DNA of 24,343 nucleotides, from contig DATC01000049.1 of NCBI GenBank assembly GCA_002504495.1, positions 1 through 24,343 on the forward strand. Direction: 5' to 3'. Source of the DNA: Methanomassiliicoccaceae archaeon UBA537 (GTDB taxonomy: Archaea; Thermoplasmatota; Thermoplasmata; Methanomassiliicoccales; Methanomethylophilaceae). This document shows positions 1 through 8,476 of this stretch, in pieces (the stretch's first letter is position 1; every line of letters begins with the position of its first letter). A model generated the notes under the pieces. That model did not search any database. It was given only the letters and a program-made list of their open reading frames with translations, and was not told the origin of the DNA. Made by a program: the position numbers and the translations under genes.

Positions 1-58
1 TCTTCAGCTTGACCGGATCCTGCTGGATCTCGGAGATGCGCTCCTGTATCGACTTCAC
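1..58 (-). CDS. 5' end of unidentified gene following atpD (partial)
   Basis: A GTG start at 56-58 overlaps the TGA stop of the ATP synthase D subunit (GTGA overlap) and opens a frame that stays open to the window edge, giving 19 residues beginning MKSIQERISEIQQ. A purine-rich GAGGA sits immediately upstream, closer than an ideal ribosome binding site. The overlap suggests translational coupling to atpD, so this would be a tenth gene of the operon. The visible residues look like the start of an amphipathic helix. They are too few to assign a family. Confidence 0.45.
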   Translation of the reverse strand, partial: MKSIQERISEIQQDPVKLK

Positions 59-690
59 TCCTCTACAGCCCCTTTCTTCTTCAGGTGTTTGAGACGGGTG
101 GTGTTCTCACGGTCCATCTCTTCGAGACGGAACTTGACGAACCTCTCCGACTCCTTAAGCTCGGGGATGATCTTGAACTCCAGAGCGTTGACACGCCTCT
201 TGGTCTTCTCGATCTCATCGAGCAGCTTCTTCATGGTCGTCTCGACCTCGGCTGCGCGGACGAGCGTGTCGAGAAGCTTCTCGAACGCGACCGCGGCATC
301 CTCGATGTAGGCGGAGGTCGAGATCACACCGTAACCCTTCTCGGTCATCTTGGTGTGGATCTGCTCTGCCTCCACCTTGGGAACCATCATTCCCATGATG
401 CTCTTGCTTCCGAGCTTCACCTGCGGGTCTGCCTTCAGGGCGTACGCCGCGCTCTTCACGGCGATCTCTCCCTCGACCGCTCTGGCGATGGTGATCTTCT
501 CCATGGCCGACTGATAGTCGGAGGAGACGCCCTCACGCATCTTCCTTGCCTTCTCGAGGACCTCGAAGAACTCGATGATGAGGCCGTCCCTCTTCATCTT
601 GAGGATCTTGTACCCTCCCTGGGAGAGCTTGATCCTCTTCTTCAGGTCCAAAAGGACGGAGCGGTTGGGAGTGACATCGTGAGCTGCCAT
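55..690 (-). CDS. atpD: A-type ATP synthase subunit D (central stalk)
   Basis: This 211-residue protein is the central-stalk rotor subunit of the archaeal A1Ao ATP synthase. With F it couples rotation of the K ring to the catalytic A3B3 head. The N-terminus contains the family pattern TPNRSVLLDLKKRIKLSQGG, and the protein is mostly two long helices (about 5-60 and 145-205) that would form the antiparallel coiled coil of the shaft, with a short globular part between. Its length matches the usual 200-215 residues. The ATG lies 4 bases after the atpB stop, and a GTGATC-type ribosome binding site overlaps that stop. It is the last recognisable ATP synthase gene, and its stop overlaps the start of an unidentified downstream gene. 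Confidence 0.95.
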   Translation of the reverse strand: MAAHDVTPNRSVLLDLKKRIKLSQGGYKILKMKRDGLIIEFFEVLEKARKMREGVSSDYQSAMEKITIARAVEGEIAVKSAAYALKADPQVKLGSKSIMGMMVPKVEAEQIHTKMTEKGYGVISTSAYIEDAAVAFEKLLDTLVRAAEVETTMKKLLDEIEKTKRRVNALEFKIIPELKESERFVKFRLEEMDRENTTRLKHLKKKGAVEE

Positions 691-694
691 GAGA

Positions 695-2074
695 TCACTT
701 CTTGGGCAGGTACTTCTCGATGTACTCGCTCTTGATCCTGGTCAGCTGGTCGAGGTCGAGCTCGGTGAAGATCTCCCATCCGATGTCGAGGGTCTCCTCG
801 ATCGAACGGTCCTCATCGATTCCCTGGCGGACGATGCGGTCCTCGAACAGGTCGGCGAAGTCCAGGAGCTTCCTGTCCTTGGCGGACAGCGAGTCCTTTC
901 CGACGATGGCCACGAGACCGCGGAGATCCTTACCCTCGGCGTAGGACGCGTAGAGCTGATCGGACACGTTCTTGTGGTCCTCACGGGTCTTGCCCTTACC
1001 GGTTCCGCCTCCCATCAGCCTGGACAGGGATGAGGAGACGTTGACAGGGGGATAGATTCCGTTCCTGTGGAGCTCCATCGACAGAACGATCTGTCCCTCG
1101 GTGATGTATCCGGACAGGTCGGGGATCGGGTGGGTGATATCTCCGCCGGGCATGGTCAGGATGGGAATCTGGGTGATGGAACCCTTCTTGCCCTTGATCC
1201 TTCCGGCACGCTCGTAGAGCTGAGCGAGATCGGTGTACATGTATCCGGGGTATCCGCGCCTTCCGGGCACCTCCTCACGGGCCGCTCCGATCTGACGGAG
1301 CGCCTCGCAGTAGTTGGTGACATCGGTCATGATGACCAGCACCTGCATGCCCAGGTCGAACGCCATGTACTCCGCGGTCGTGAGACCGAGACGGGGGGTC
1401 AGGGTACGCTCGACAGCGGGATCGTCGGCGAGGTTCAGGAAGACCACGGCGTTCTTCAGAGCGCCGGTCCTCTCGAACTCCTTCATGAACATCTGCTTCT
1501 CTTCGTTGGTGATACCCATGGCGATGAACACGACGGCGAACTCCTCGTTCTCTCCGCGGACCTTGGCCTGCCTGGCGATCTGAAGAGCCATCTCGTTGTG
1601 GGGAAGACCCGACTGCGAGAAGATAGGCAGCTTCTGACCCCTGACCAGGGTGTTCATTCCATCGATGGTGGAGATACCGGTCTGGATGAAATCGGACGGA
1701 GAGTCTCTGGCCCAAGGGTTGATGGCCGCTCCTCCGATGTCGAGCTCCTTCTCGGGCACGATCCTCGCACCGCCGTCCAGAGGCTCTCCGGATCCGGAAA
1801 GGACCCTTCCGAGCATATCCCTGGAAACGGGCATCTTCATGGTCTCGCCGAGGAAGCGCACGGACGCGTCCCTGTCGATACCGGTGGTTCCCTCGAAGAC
1901 CTGGACGACGACGATGTCGTTGGACGAGTCGAGGACCTGTCCCCTCCTCATCGTTCCGTCCGAGAGCCTGATGTTGACCATCTCCTTGTATCCGACGGGC
2001 TCGGTGTTCTTGACGTACACCAGAGGTCCGGCGATCTGGGAGATCGTCTTGTACTCTTTGGAAATCTCTGCCAT
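695..2074 (-). CDS. atpB: A-type ATP synthase subunit B (non-catalytic nucleotide-binding subunit)
   Basis: This 459-residue protein is the regulatory subunit that alternates with A in the A3B3 head. The beta-barrel domain (about 10-80) is followed by the RecA-like core. The degenerate P-loop region SQSGLPHNE (153-161) lacks a GxxxxGKT motif, as expected for B and unlike A. The SLSRLM segment (349-354) carries the conserved arginine that reaches into the A-subunit active site. The C-terminal helical domain ends at the expected length of about 460. It follows atpA by 4 bases, with a GTGATT ribosome binding site in front of the ATG. Confidence 0.97.
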   Translation of the reverse strand: MAEISKEYKTISQIAGPLVYVKNTEPVGYKEMVNIRLSDGTMRRGQVLDSSNDIVVVQVFEGTTGIDRDASVRFLGETMKMPVSRDMLGRVLSGSGEPLDGGARIVPEKELDIGGAAINPWARDSPSDFIQTGISTIDGMNTLVRGQKLPIFSQSGLPHNEMALQIARQAKVRGENEEFAVVFIAMGITNEEKQMFMKEFERTGALKNAVVFLNLADDPAVERTLTPRLGLTTAEYMAFDLGMQVLVIMTDVTNYCEALRQIGAAREEVPGRRGYPGYMYTDLAQLYERAGRIKGKKGSITQIPILTMPGGDITHPIPDLSGYITEGQIVLSMELHRNGIYPPVNVSSSLSRLMGGGTGKGKTREDHKNVSDQLYASYAEGKDLRGLVAIVGKDSLSAKDRKLLDFADLFEDRIVRQGIDEDRSIEETLDIGWEIFTELDLDQLTRIKSEYIEKYLPKK

Positions 2075-2078
2075 TGAA

Positions 2079-3809
2079 TCACGCTCCCAGTTCCGCGAAC
2101 TGCTTCTCCATGTCCTCTCCGACCTGCTTCAGCAGGGCGTCGATGTCCTGCTCGTACTTGGCCTGGTTGAACTTGGACCTCACAGGGAGGTACGCGATCT
2201 TGTCGACCTGCACTCCGGCAGCGAGGGCCTTGTCGGCCAGGTCGGAGTACTTCTTGATGAGGGACAGCATGACGTGCTGCCTCTCCAGCGGGCTGTAGCA
2301 GTCCACCGGGTCGTACGCGTTCTGCTGGAGGAAGATCTCACGGATCATCTTGGCGACCTCGAGAGTGATCTTCTGCTCGTCGGGCAGGGAGTCGGAACCG
2401 ACCATCTGCACGACCTCCTGCAGCTCGGCCTCCTTCTGGAGGGTCTTCATGGCCCATTTCCTGAGCTCGGGGAAGTCCTCTCCGACGTTGGCCTTGTACC
2501 AGTCGAGGAGCTGCCTGTCGTACATGGTGTACGATGTCAGCCAGTTGATGGTGGGGAAGTGCCTCCTCTCCCTCAGCTTGGTGTCCAGCGCCCAGAAGAC
2601 ACGGACGATACGGAGGGTGTTCTGGGTGACGGGCTCGGACAGGTCTCCTCCGGGAGGAGAGACGGCTCCGATGACGGAGACGGATCCGTCCTCGCCGCAG
2701 AGGACCTTGGCGCGGGCGGCACGCTCGTAGAACTCGGAGAGACGTCCGGCCAGGTAGGCGGGGTATCCCTCTTCTCCGGGCATCTCTTCGAGCCTGGAGG
2801 AGATCTCACGCATAGCCTCGGCCCACCTGGAGGTGGAGTCGGCCATGAGAGCGACGTTGTATCCCATGTCGCGGAAGTACTCGGCGATGGTCATCCCGGT
2901 GTAGACGGATGCCTCACGAGCGGCGACGGGCATGTTGGACGTGTTGGCGATCAGAACGGTCCTCTTCATCAGGGACTCTCCGGTCGTCGGGTCCTTCAGC
3001 TCGGGGAACTCGGTCAGAACCTCGGTCATCTCGTTCCCGCGCTCTCCGCATCCGATGTAGACGACGATCTGGGCATCGGAGTACTTGGCGAGGGACTGCT
3101 GGGTGACGGTCTTTCCGGTACCGAAGGCTCCGGGGATGGCGGCTGCTCCTCCCTTGGCGAGAGGGAACATCGTGTCCAGGACGCGGAGTCCGGTGATCAG
3201 GGGCACGTCGGGCTGATACTTCTCAGCGACGGGCCTGGGGTTACGGACGGGCCAGTACTGGACCATGCAGACGTCCTTTCCGTCGATGACGGCGACGGTC
3301 TCGTCGATGGTGTAGCTGCCTGCCTTGATGGAGTCGATCTTCCCCTTCTTGATGTCGAGAGGGACCATGATCTTGTGGACTATGGGGCCCTCCTGAACGG
3401 TTCCGATGACCTGTCCGGCGGAGACCTCGGCGCCGACCTGAGCGACGGGGACGAAGTCCCATTTCTTCTCGTGATCCAATCCGGGCGCGGAGACTCCGCG
3501 GTAGATGAAGTCCCCCATCCTCTCCCTCAGAACGGGCAGAGGCCTCTGGATTCCATCGTAGACGGAGGTCAGAAGTCCGGGTCCGAGCTCGACGGACAGC
3601 GGCCTTCCGGTGTTCGTCACGGGCTCTCCGGGCTTGATACCGTCGGTATCCTCGTAGACCTGGATGATGGAGTAATCGCCGACGATTTTGATGACCTCGC
3701 CCATCAGCTGCTCTTTCCCGACGTGCACGACGTCGTACATCTTGGGAGAGATGCCGGTGGCGGTCACCACGGGTCCGGCGACCCTGTAGATTACACCTTC
3801 AGTGCTCAT
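2079..3809 (-). CDS. atpA: A-type ATP synthase subunit A (catalytic)
   Basis: This 576-residue catalytic subunit synthesises ATP at the A/B interfaces. The N-terminal barrel (about 5-75) is followed by the bulge domain typical of A/V-type catalytic subunits (about 115-190). The P-loop GAFGTGKTV lies at 227-235, with the ERGNE catalytic-glutamate region downstream and a C-terminal helical domain. There is no intein, although archaeal atpA is a known intein site. The ATG directly abuts the atpF TAA stop with no spacer, and the stop is 4 bases before atpB, so translation is probably coupled along the operon. Confidence 0.98.
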   Translation of the reverse strand: MSTEGVIYRVAGPVVTATGISPKMYDVVHVGKEQLMGEVIKIVGDYSIIQVYEDTDGIKPGEPVTNTGRPLSVELGPGLLTSVYDGIQRPLPVLRERMGDFIYRGVSAPGLDHEKKWDFVPVAQVGAEVSAGQVIGTVQEGPIVHKIMVPLDIKKGKIDSIKAGSYTIDETVAVIDGKDVCMVQYWPVRNPRPVAEKYQPDVPLITGLRVLDTMFPLAKGGAAAIPGAFGTGKTVTQQSLAKYSDAQIVVYIGCGERGNEMTEVLTEFPELKDPTTGESLMKRTVLIANTSNMPVAAREASVYTGMTIAEYFRDMGYNVALMADSTSRWAEAMREISSRLEEMPGEEGYPAYLAGRLSEFYERAARAKVLCGEDGSVSVIGAVSPPGGDLSEPVTQNTLRIVRVFWALDTKLRERRHFPTINWLTSYTMYDRQLLDWYKANVGEDFPELRKWAMKTLQKEAELQEVVQMVGSDSLPDEQKITLEVAKMIREIFLQQNAYDPVDCYSPLERQHVMLSLIKKYSDLADKALAAGVQVDKIAYLPVRSKFNQAKYEQDIDALLKQVGEDMEKQFAELGA

Positions 3810-4115
3810 TTATTCATCCTCTGATTTGTATAAGTCAACACCGATCGCCCTCTTCACCTTCTCGCGGAGATCGCTCTGATCACCGCCGACAGGCACTATG
3901 ACGGGCTGGATCGAATCCATGACCCTGTGCCTGACCTGAGGCGAGAGGTTGTCCAGATCCTTCGCGTCCACCGCGAGGATGCCGATGTTGGGCTGGGACA
4001 ACGCCTCCAGCATTTTGTCCTGGTAGTTGTCTTTGTTGGCGACGAAGACGCGCCTGAGTCCGGCGAGTCTGAAGCCGAGCGTGAATTCGTCGCTGCCGAT
4101 CACTGCTATTTCCAT
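3810..4115 (-). CDS. atpF: A-type ATP synthase subunit F
   Basis: This 101-residue protein begins MEIAVIGSDEFTLGFRLAG, the standard opening of the small Rossmann-like F subunit that sits on the central stalk with D. The conserved TLGFRLAG stretch and a C-terminal tail (SDLREKVKRAIGVDLYK) match the family, and the length is normal. The same frame stays open further upstream (to about 4871), but that part is an out-of-frame reading of atpC. The ATG at 4115 shares one base with the atpC TGA (TGATG), which fixes the start. It directly abuts atpA. Confidence 0.93.
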   Translation of the reverse strand: MEIAVIGSDEFTLGFRLAGLRRVFVANKDNYQDKMLEALSQPNIGILAVDAKDLDNLSPQVRHRVMDSIQPVIVPVGGDQSDLREKVKRAIGVDLYKSEDE

Positions 4116-5170
4116 CAGATCACCAGAAGACCCTTGATAGTCTCGGTATCGAGACCGCTCTCCACGCCTCTGGCCACGGTCCTGATGTTGCCGACCTCCA
4201 GCTCCTTGTGGATCATGAAGTCGAGCACGGGGACGACGGACAGGGGATAGAGATGGGCGAACTTCTTCGCCGACTCGATCTCGTACTTCCTCATCTGCAG
4301 GCATACGTCCTTGACGCTGGGGTCCGGGACCTCCATGAGCTCCTTGATGGACTCGTAGATCTTCAGGGAGGAGATGTCGTTGGCGATGCCTCCGATGGTC
4401 TCCTCGTTGGCGAGCTGGAGAGCGAGCTTCTCGTCGATCTCCTTTCCTCCGTCGATGAAGTACTTCATCACGACCTCTCCGTGGATGCCCTCCACGTTGA
4501 GCTTGAGGATGGTCTCGATGTTCCTGATGTCGATCTCGGACCTCACGTACTCCTGGAACATCCTGGTGGGTCTGGACGTCGGCATTATGCTCCTGAGGAG
4601 CCTCGCGTAGTGGACCTTGTCGAGGTAGTCCTCGACGACTCCCAGATTGCCCGTCTCGGCGAACTCCGAAACGACCTCTGCAGGTATCGCGGAGATGTGG
4701 ACGGCCTTGGAGTAGGCTGCGAATATGTCCTCGGAGCTCTCGATGGCTATGAGCCTGTCGAGGTCCTCGGATGAGAGGGTTCCGGCAGGGACCAGATCCT
4801 CTCTGATCTCGTCGGCTCCCAGGCCGAATGACTTCCCGCGGAGGATAACCTTCAGGTTCCAGATATCCCACTTCTCGAGATATGCGGAGACCATCGTGTA
4901 GAGCTCACCCTCAGAGGCCTGCAGGATGCTGCTGAACACCCTCGCCATGTTGCCGTAGGTGGCGTACTCGACGAGGTCGATCCCCTCGACCTTCCCGGCG
5001 AGGTCGGCCATCTCCTTCTGATAGCCGGCCTCGCTTATGTAGCGGGAGATCTCGGGGACGCTCATCTGCAGCATCTTGTCGTAGTCCTCTGCCTTCAGGA
5101 GAAGGGCCTTCCTGGCCTTCACCCTGGTCACGGTGTACGCGTAGTTCCCCTTTCCGCTGCGGTTGAACAT
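4115..5170 (-). CDS. atpC: A-type ATP synthase subunit C
   Basis: This 351-residue protein is the socket (d-like) subunit joining the central stalk to the membrane K ring. It is almost entirely helical, with the repeated three-part pattern of the family. The start MFNRSGKGNYAYTVTRVKARKALLL matches archaeal C subunits, where YAY.V.RVR.....L is conserved. The length is typical (340-360). The ATG lies 4 bases after the atpE stop, preceded by GGTGAG. Its stop overlaps the atpF start by one base. Confidence 0.95.
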   Translation of the reverse strand: MFNRSGKGNYAYTVTRVKARKALLLKAEDYDKMLQMSVPEISRYISEAGYQKEMADLAGKVEGIDLVEYATYGNMARVFSSILQASEGELYTMVSAYLEKWDIWNLKVILRGKSFGLGADEIREDLVPAGTLSSEDLDRLIAIESSEDIFAAYSKAVHISAIPAEVVSEFAETGNLGVVEDYLDKVHYARLLRSIMPTSRPTRMFQEYVRSEIDIRNIETILKLNVEGIHGEVVMKYFIDGGKEIDEKLALQLANEETIGGIANDISSLKIYESIKELMEVPDPSVKDVCLQMRKYEIESAKKFAHLYPLSVVPVLDFMIHKELEVGNIRTVARGVESGLDTETIKGLLVI

Positions 5171-5174
5171 TGGC

Positions 5175-5732
5175 TCACCCGAAAAGGATGTCTGACACTG
5201 CCTTGATCTCGCGGTCCCAGATGGAGGAGAGGATGGTGGAGTACTGCATGTCGACCTCCACGGATCCGTCCTCGGTCCTGAGGATCATTCCGGAGGAGAT
5301 CCTGGCATCCTTCACGACGGAGGATACCCCGAGCTGCTCGGCGGTGAAGCCGTCCTTGTCGGACATGACCGCCACGGGATTCGCGATGATCCTCTTGGCG
5401 GCGTTCACCATGGCCTTGTACTGCTCGAGTCTGACCGCCTCGGGAGCGTTCTCCATATCGGAGAGCAGGCTCTCGAAGGTCTCGGACATTATCTCCTTCT
5501 TCTTGGCGAGCACGATCTTCTTGCTCTCGAGCTCGGCGCTGGAGAGCTCCTGGCGACCGAGAGCCTCGACTGTGTCCTTCAGCCTCTTGTCCTCTTTGTC
5601 TTTCAACTCGGCGATCTTCGCTTCCGCATCGGATGCGATCTTCGCGATCTCCGCGTCGGCCTCGGCCTTGATGGCCGCCGCCCTCGCGTTCGCATCGGCG
5701 AGGATCTCCTGAGTTACATTCGATAGTGCCAT
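5175..5732 (-). CDS. atpE: A-type ATP synthase subunit E (peripheral stalk)
   Basis: This 185-residue protein is a peripheral-stalk subunit that pairs with H to hold the head stationary. Residues 1-100 form a long alanine/lysine/glutamate-rich coiled coil (ILADANARAAAIKAEADAE). The C-terminal alpha/beta domain binds the head and ends with the family-like IWDREIKAVSDILFG. The start chosen is the ATG at 5732, which has AGAGGA 6 bases upstream. A GTG at 5756 would overlap the atpK stop but add only eight non-conserved residues. Confidence 0.94.
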   Translation of the reverse strand: MALSNVTQEILADANARAAAIKAEADAEIAKIASDAEAKIAELKDKEDKRLKDTVEALGRQELSSAELESKKIVLAKKKEIMSETFESLLSDMENAPEAVRLEQYKAMVNAAKRIIANPVAVMSDKDGFTAEQLGVSSVVKDARISSGMILRTEDGSVEVDMQYSTILSSIWDREIKAVSDILFG

Positions 5733-5752
5733 GAGGATTCCTCTTGGCGCGA

Positions 5753-5995
5753 TCACTCGATGTAACCAGTTGCGACGAAGATTCCGAGGATAGCGATAAC
5801 CAGTCCGAAGATGACGATGGTCTCAGGGAGAACCATGAAGATCATTGCCTTTCCGAAGAGAGACTGGTCCTCGGTGATAGCTCCGACGGCTGCGGCTCCG
5901 ACATCCTTCTCGGCCATTCCGGCTCCGAGACCGGTGAGTCCAACAGCAAGTCCAGCTCCGATCGTGATGAGTCCAATTCCAATTCCCTCTGCCAT
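5753..5995 (-). CDS. atpK: A-type ATP synthase subunit K (c-ring proteolipid)
   Basis: This 80-residue hairpin of two membrane helices forms the rotor ring of the Ao sector. Helix 1 is glycine-rich (GLITIGAGLAVGLTGLGAG), and the polar loop follows (ITEDQSLFGKA). Helix 2 carries the ion-binding carboxylate E58 in LPETIVIFG. The E-T pair resembles ion sites of archaeal c-rings, but I see no clear glutamine in helix 1, so sodium versus proton use cannot be decided from sequence. An ATG at 6001 overlaps the atpI stop. The ATG at 5995 is preferred because GAGGT lies 6 bases upstream, whereas it touches the 6001 codon. It is one hairpin per gene, not a duplicated form. Confidence 0.95.
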   Translation of the reverse strand: MAEGIGIGLITIGAGLAVGLTGLGAGMAEKDVGAAAVGAITEDQSLFGKAMIFMVLPETIVIFGLVIAILGIFVATGYIE

Positions 5996-5997
5996 TT

Positions 5998-8058
5998 TCA
6001 TACCTCTTTAGTTGCTTTTTCTTTGGTTGAAACGGTTTTCTCGCGTTTGATCTTGAGAGGAGCGTACTCGATTCCGCCTCCCTCGAAGAATTTGGACATG
6101 AGTTCGACGAACTGCAGCCTCAGTCCGTGGAGACCAGCCGAAAGGATGGCGAGAGTCCAGATCATGAGGTGCATGAACGCGAAGAGCAGGAGTCCTATGA
6201 TGAATCCCGCAGCTCCGCCGAGCCCGAGCCCGATCATCTCGATTGCGATGTAGTTGAATGCCAGAGCCATACCGGCCTTGGACATTCCGATCGCGGCCAA
6301 ACGTGTATAGGAAAGGATGTTACCGATGATTCCGGGCAGTTCGAGAACGGCCTGGATACCCTCGTGCTTGATGTTCATTATCACTTCGATAACGATGAAT
6401 ACGGCACCGATCGCGAGGAACGGCAGGACATCTCCGAATGCATACTCGTCGCCGTAGATGAGAACCATGGCGAGAGCGTAGCAGACGAGAACGAGACCGA
6501 GGAATCCGAAGATCCATCCGCCCTTCTCCTTGAATCCGTACTTGAAGTCGTGCTGGATCGTCTTGTTGTACAGTGCACAGAGGTATCCAATCATGAGGTG
6601 AACGATACCGACGTACACGGACAGCTTGAGAAGGAATCCGACTTCATGGAGCTTTCCGACTCCGACATCGAAGGGCAGGAACGTGAATACAGAGGCGAGA
6701 TCAACATTCTCGACTCCGAACACCTGAGTGAACAACTTCTCCCAGGTCCATTCGACATCCAGATGACCTTCTCCTACGAAGTGCATACCCAGACATTCTC
6801 CGAAGAAGAAGAATCCGAATATGAATGCCCATATGCCGCCGAAGAACAGAACGGTGGCGATGGCGCGCCAGTCCTTGTGATGCGTGACCTTGAGGCCGTA
6901 CGCACCCAGGATGATGAACGGGATGGAATATCCCACATCTCCCACCATGAATCCGAAGAACAAGGGAAGGAATATGGCGATCAGGATGGAAGGGTCAATC
7001 TCCTGATAGCGAGGAACCGACACGAGTCTGGTCGGATACTCGAACTCCTTCACTATTGCCCCGTTGTTGAACTTGGTGGGCGGCGTCTTGAATCTGTCCT
7101 CTGCGCTCTCCGATTCCTCGAGCTTCCTTCCGCGGGTCTCCTCGATCTCCACATAGACGCCCTCGACCTTGGCCTCGAGCTCGCTCTTGACGACCTCGGC
7201 CTTGTTCTGGGGCACCCATGCGTCGATGACGAAGGTGTACTCGCTGTTGGCGATCCTCAGAGGGATGTCCCCCTTCTGGACCTCTATGGAAAGCTCCTCA
7301 TCGGATGCCATGAGGAAATCCTTGTGTTTCTCCAGAAGAACATCGATGTCCTTCGAAACATTCTCCAGCTCGGCCTGTGCGGCCTCGATGTCGCGATCCG
7401 TCTTGGTGAGAACGGAGGCGGCGGATCCGGTCCCCTCGGGAACCTGGATCTCGGAGAAGCCGCAATCGGAGAGGGCGGACTGGACGGCGTCCTTGTCCGC
7501 CTTCTTGGCGAATACGGCGACGACGTTGCCTTCCTTCTTGTCGAAAGAGGTGAAGACCTCGCAGTCGATGCCCTTGAGAGCATCGGTGGGGTCCTCGGCA
7601 ACGGTGCCGACGATCGAGAATATGCTCCGGTATCCGGAGTACAGGTCGATGTCGACAGGCAGTTTCGAAAGCAGCTCGAGATTCTTCTTCGTAGCGTTTA
7701 GTCCGGTGATTCTCTGATTGAGATCATTCCTCTTGCCGAGAGCGGCGTTTATCTCGTCCTCAGCAAGCTCGACGCTGTCAGATGATATCTGGCTCTTGAT
7801 TTCGTCCTCGGAGATGGGAACGGACTTGGTGTTCTTGGCGATACCAAGCCCCTTCTCCATCGCACGCACCTTCAGCAGCCTCTCGGATGCTTTGGAGGTG
7901 TACGGGCGAGGTGCTCCGATATTGAAACCTTCATCCGCGTCGACGGTATGATCGATCAGGTGGATGGCCTTCACATCGTACATGGCCTCGATGACCTCGT
8001 CGATGTGAGTCTTGGCACCCACGATCACAATCCTACTCATCGACTCAGGAAGCGACAT
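5998..8058 (-). CDS. atpI: A-type ATP synthase subunit I (a subunit, ion channel stator)
   Basis: This 686-residue membrane stator carries the two half-channels that load and unload ions on the K ring. The N-terminal cytoplasmic part (about 1-350) has a dumbbell fold with coiled coils (about 95-130 and 220-255). The membrane domain starts near 357 (SILIAIFLPLFFGFMVGDVGY) with about seven to eight helices. The essential arginine is R586 in ILSYTRLAAIG. The length is normal (640-690). The ATG at 8058 has AGAGGA 6 bases upstream and overlaps the end of atpH by 14 bases. Its TGA overlaps the atpK start region. Confidence 0.97.
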   Translation of the reverse strand: MSLPESMSRIVIVGAKTHIDEVIEAMYDVKAIHLIDHTVDADEGFNIGAPRPYTSKASERLLKVRAMEKGLGIAKNTKSVPISEDEIKSQISSDSVELAEDEINAALGKRNDLNQRITGLNATKKNLELLSKLPVDIDLYSGYRSIFSIVGTVAEDPTDALKGIDCEVFTSFDKKEGNVVAVFAKKADKDAVQSALSDCGFSEIQVPEGTGSAASVLTKTDRDIEAAQAELENVSKDIDVLLEKHKDFLMASDEELSIEVQKGDIPLRIANSEYTFVIDAWVPQNKAEVVKSELEAKVEGVYVEIEETRGRKLEESESAEDRFKTPPTKFNNGAIVKEFEYPTRLVSVPRYQEIDPSILIAIFLPLFFGFMVGDVGYSIPFIILGAYGLKVTHHKDWRAIATVLFFGGIWAFIFGFFFFGECLGMHFVGEGHLDVEWTWEKLFTQVFGVENVDLASVFTFLPFDVGVGKLHEVGFLLKLSVYVGIVHLMIGYLCALYNKTIQHDFKYGFKEKGGWIFGFLGLVLVCYALAMVLIYGDEYAFGDVLPFLAIGAVFIVIEVIMNIKHEGIQAVLELPGIIGNILSYTRLAAIGMSKAGMALAFNYIAIEMIGLGLGGAAGFIIGLLLFAFMHLMIWTLAILSAGLHGLRLQFVELMSKFFEGGGIEYAPLKIKREKTVSTKEKATKEV

Positions 8059-8419
8059 TTAGGGTCCTCTCGAATTGATCTTTGAGATAGTTCTTGGCTT
8101 CCTGCATCTTCGCCTCGGCGGTCCTCTCGATGCCTGCCGCCTCATCCCTGCCTTTGGCAAGGATGGTTTCGCGCTCGGCACCGAGCTTCTCCTTCTCCTT
8201 GGCGATCGCGGACTCGTAAGAGCTGCGCATCTGAGCCTCAGCGTCCTGAATCTTCTTCACAGAGTCTCTGCGAGACTCGGCGACGGCGGACTTCTTGTCG
8301 GCCTCGGCCTGTGCGACCAGGGCGTCGGCGTCCGCCTCCGCTTTCTTAATTTCCGAAAGTATGTCAGTTCGGCTCAAATTCAACACTCCCCGACCCTGTG
8401 GCTCGTATCTTTTTGCCAT
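8045..8419 (-). CDS. atpH: A-type ATP synthase subunit H (peripheral stalk)
   Basis: This first gene of the operon encodes the second peripheral-stalk subunit, a nearly continuous coiled coil (ILSEIKKAEADADALVAQAE onward) that pairs with E. The ATG at 8419 gives 124 residues, but its first 14 are basic, not coiled-coil, and lack a ribosome binding site. A TTG at 8377 has GGGGAG 8 bases upstream and gives a 110-residue protein beginning SRTDILSEIKKAE, closer to the usual AhaH length and start. That start is plausible. The predicted transcription start (about 8441) allows both. Confidence 0.9.
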   Translation of the reverse strand: MAKRYEPQGRGVLNLSRTDILSEIKKAEADADALVAQAEADKKSAVAESRRDSVKKIQDAEAQMRSSYESAIAKEKEKLGAERETILAKGRDEAAGIERTAEAKMQEAKNYLKDQFERTLNVAS

Positions 8420-8462
8420 ACTTAATGCTAATGCATCGGGAAGATGTAGGGATAACAGGTTC

Positions 8463-8472
8463 TATATTTAAA
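8463..8472 (-). promoter_or_regulatory. TATA box of the ATP synthase operon
   Basis: TTTAAATATA reads on the minus strand directly after the TAA stop of the deaminase gene. Archaeal initiation about 26 bases downstream would fall near 8441. That gives a leader of about 22 nt to the ATG at 8419, or 64 nt to the TTG at 8377. This is the strongest TATA match in the window, fitting a highly expressed operon. Confidence 0.6.
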
Positions 8473-8476
8473 GAGT

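Noticed and set aside
1650..3824. Very long plus-strand open frame (724 codons) opposite atpA and the end of atpB.
   Set aside because: It mirrors the codon structure of atpA on the other strand, and its translation is low-complexity L/G/D/V-rich with no family resemblance. The same applies to plus-strand frames at 1067-2077 and 6127-7701.
3810..4871. The 353-codon form of the atpF frame.
   Set aside because: Only the last 101 residues are AtpF. The upstream part is an R/G/H-rich off-frame reading of atpC, and the true ATG overlaps the atpC stop.
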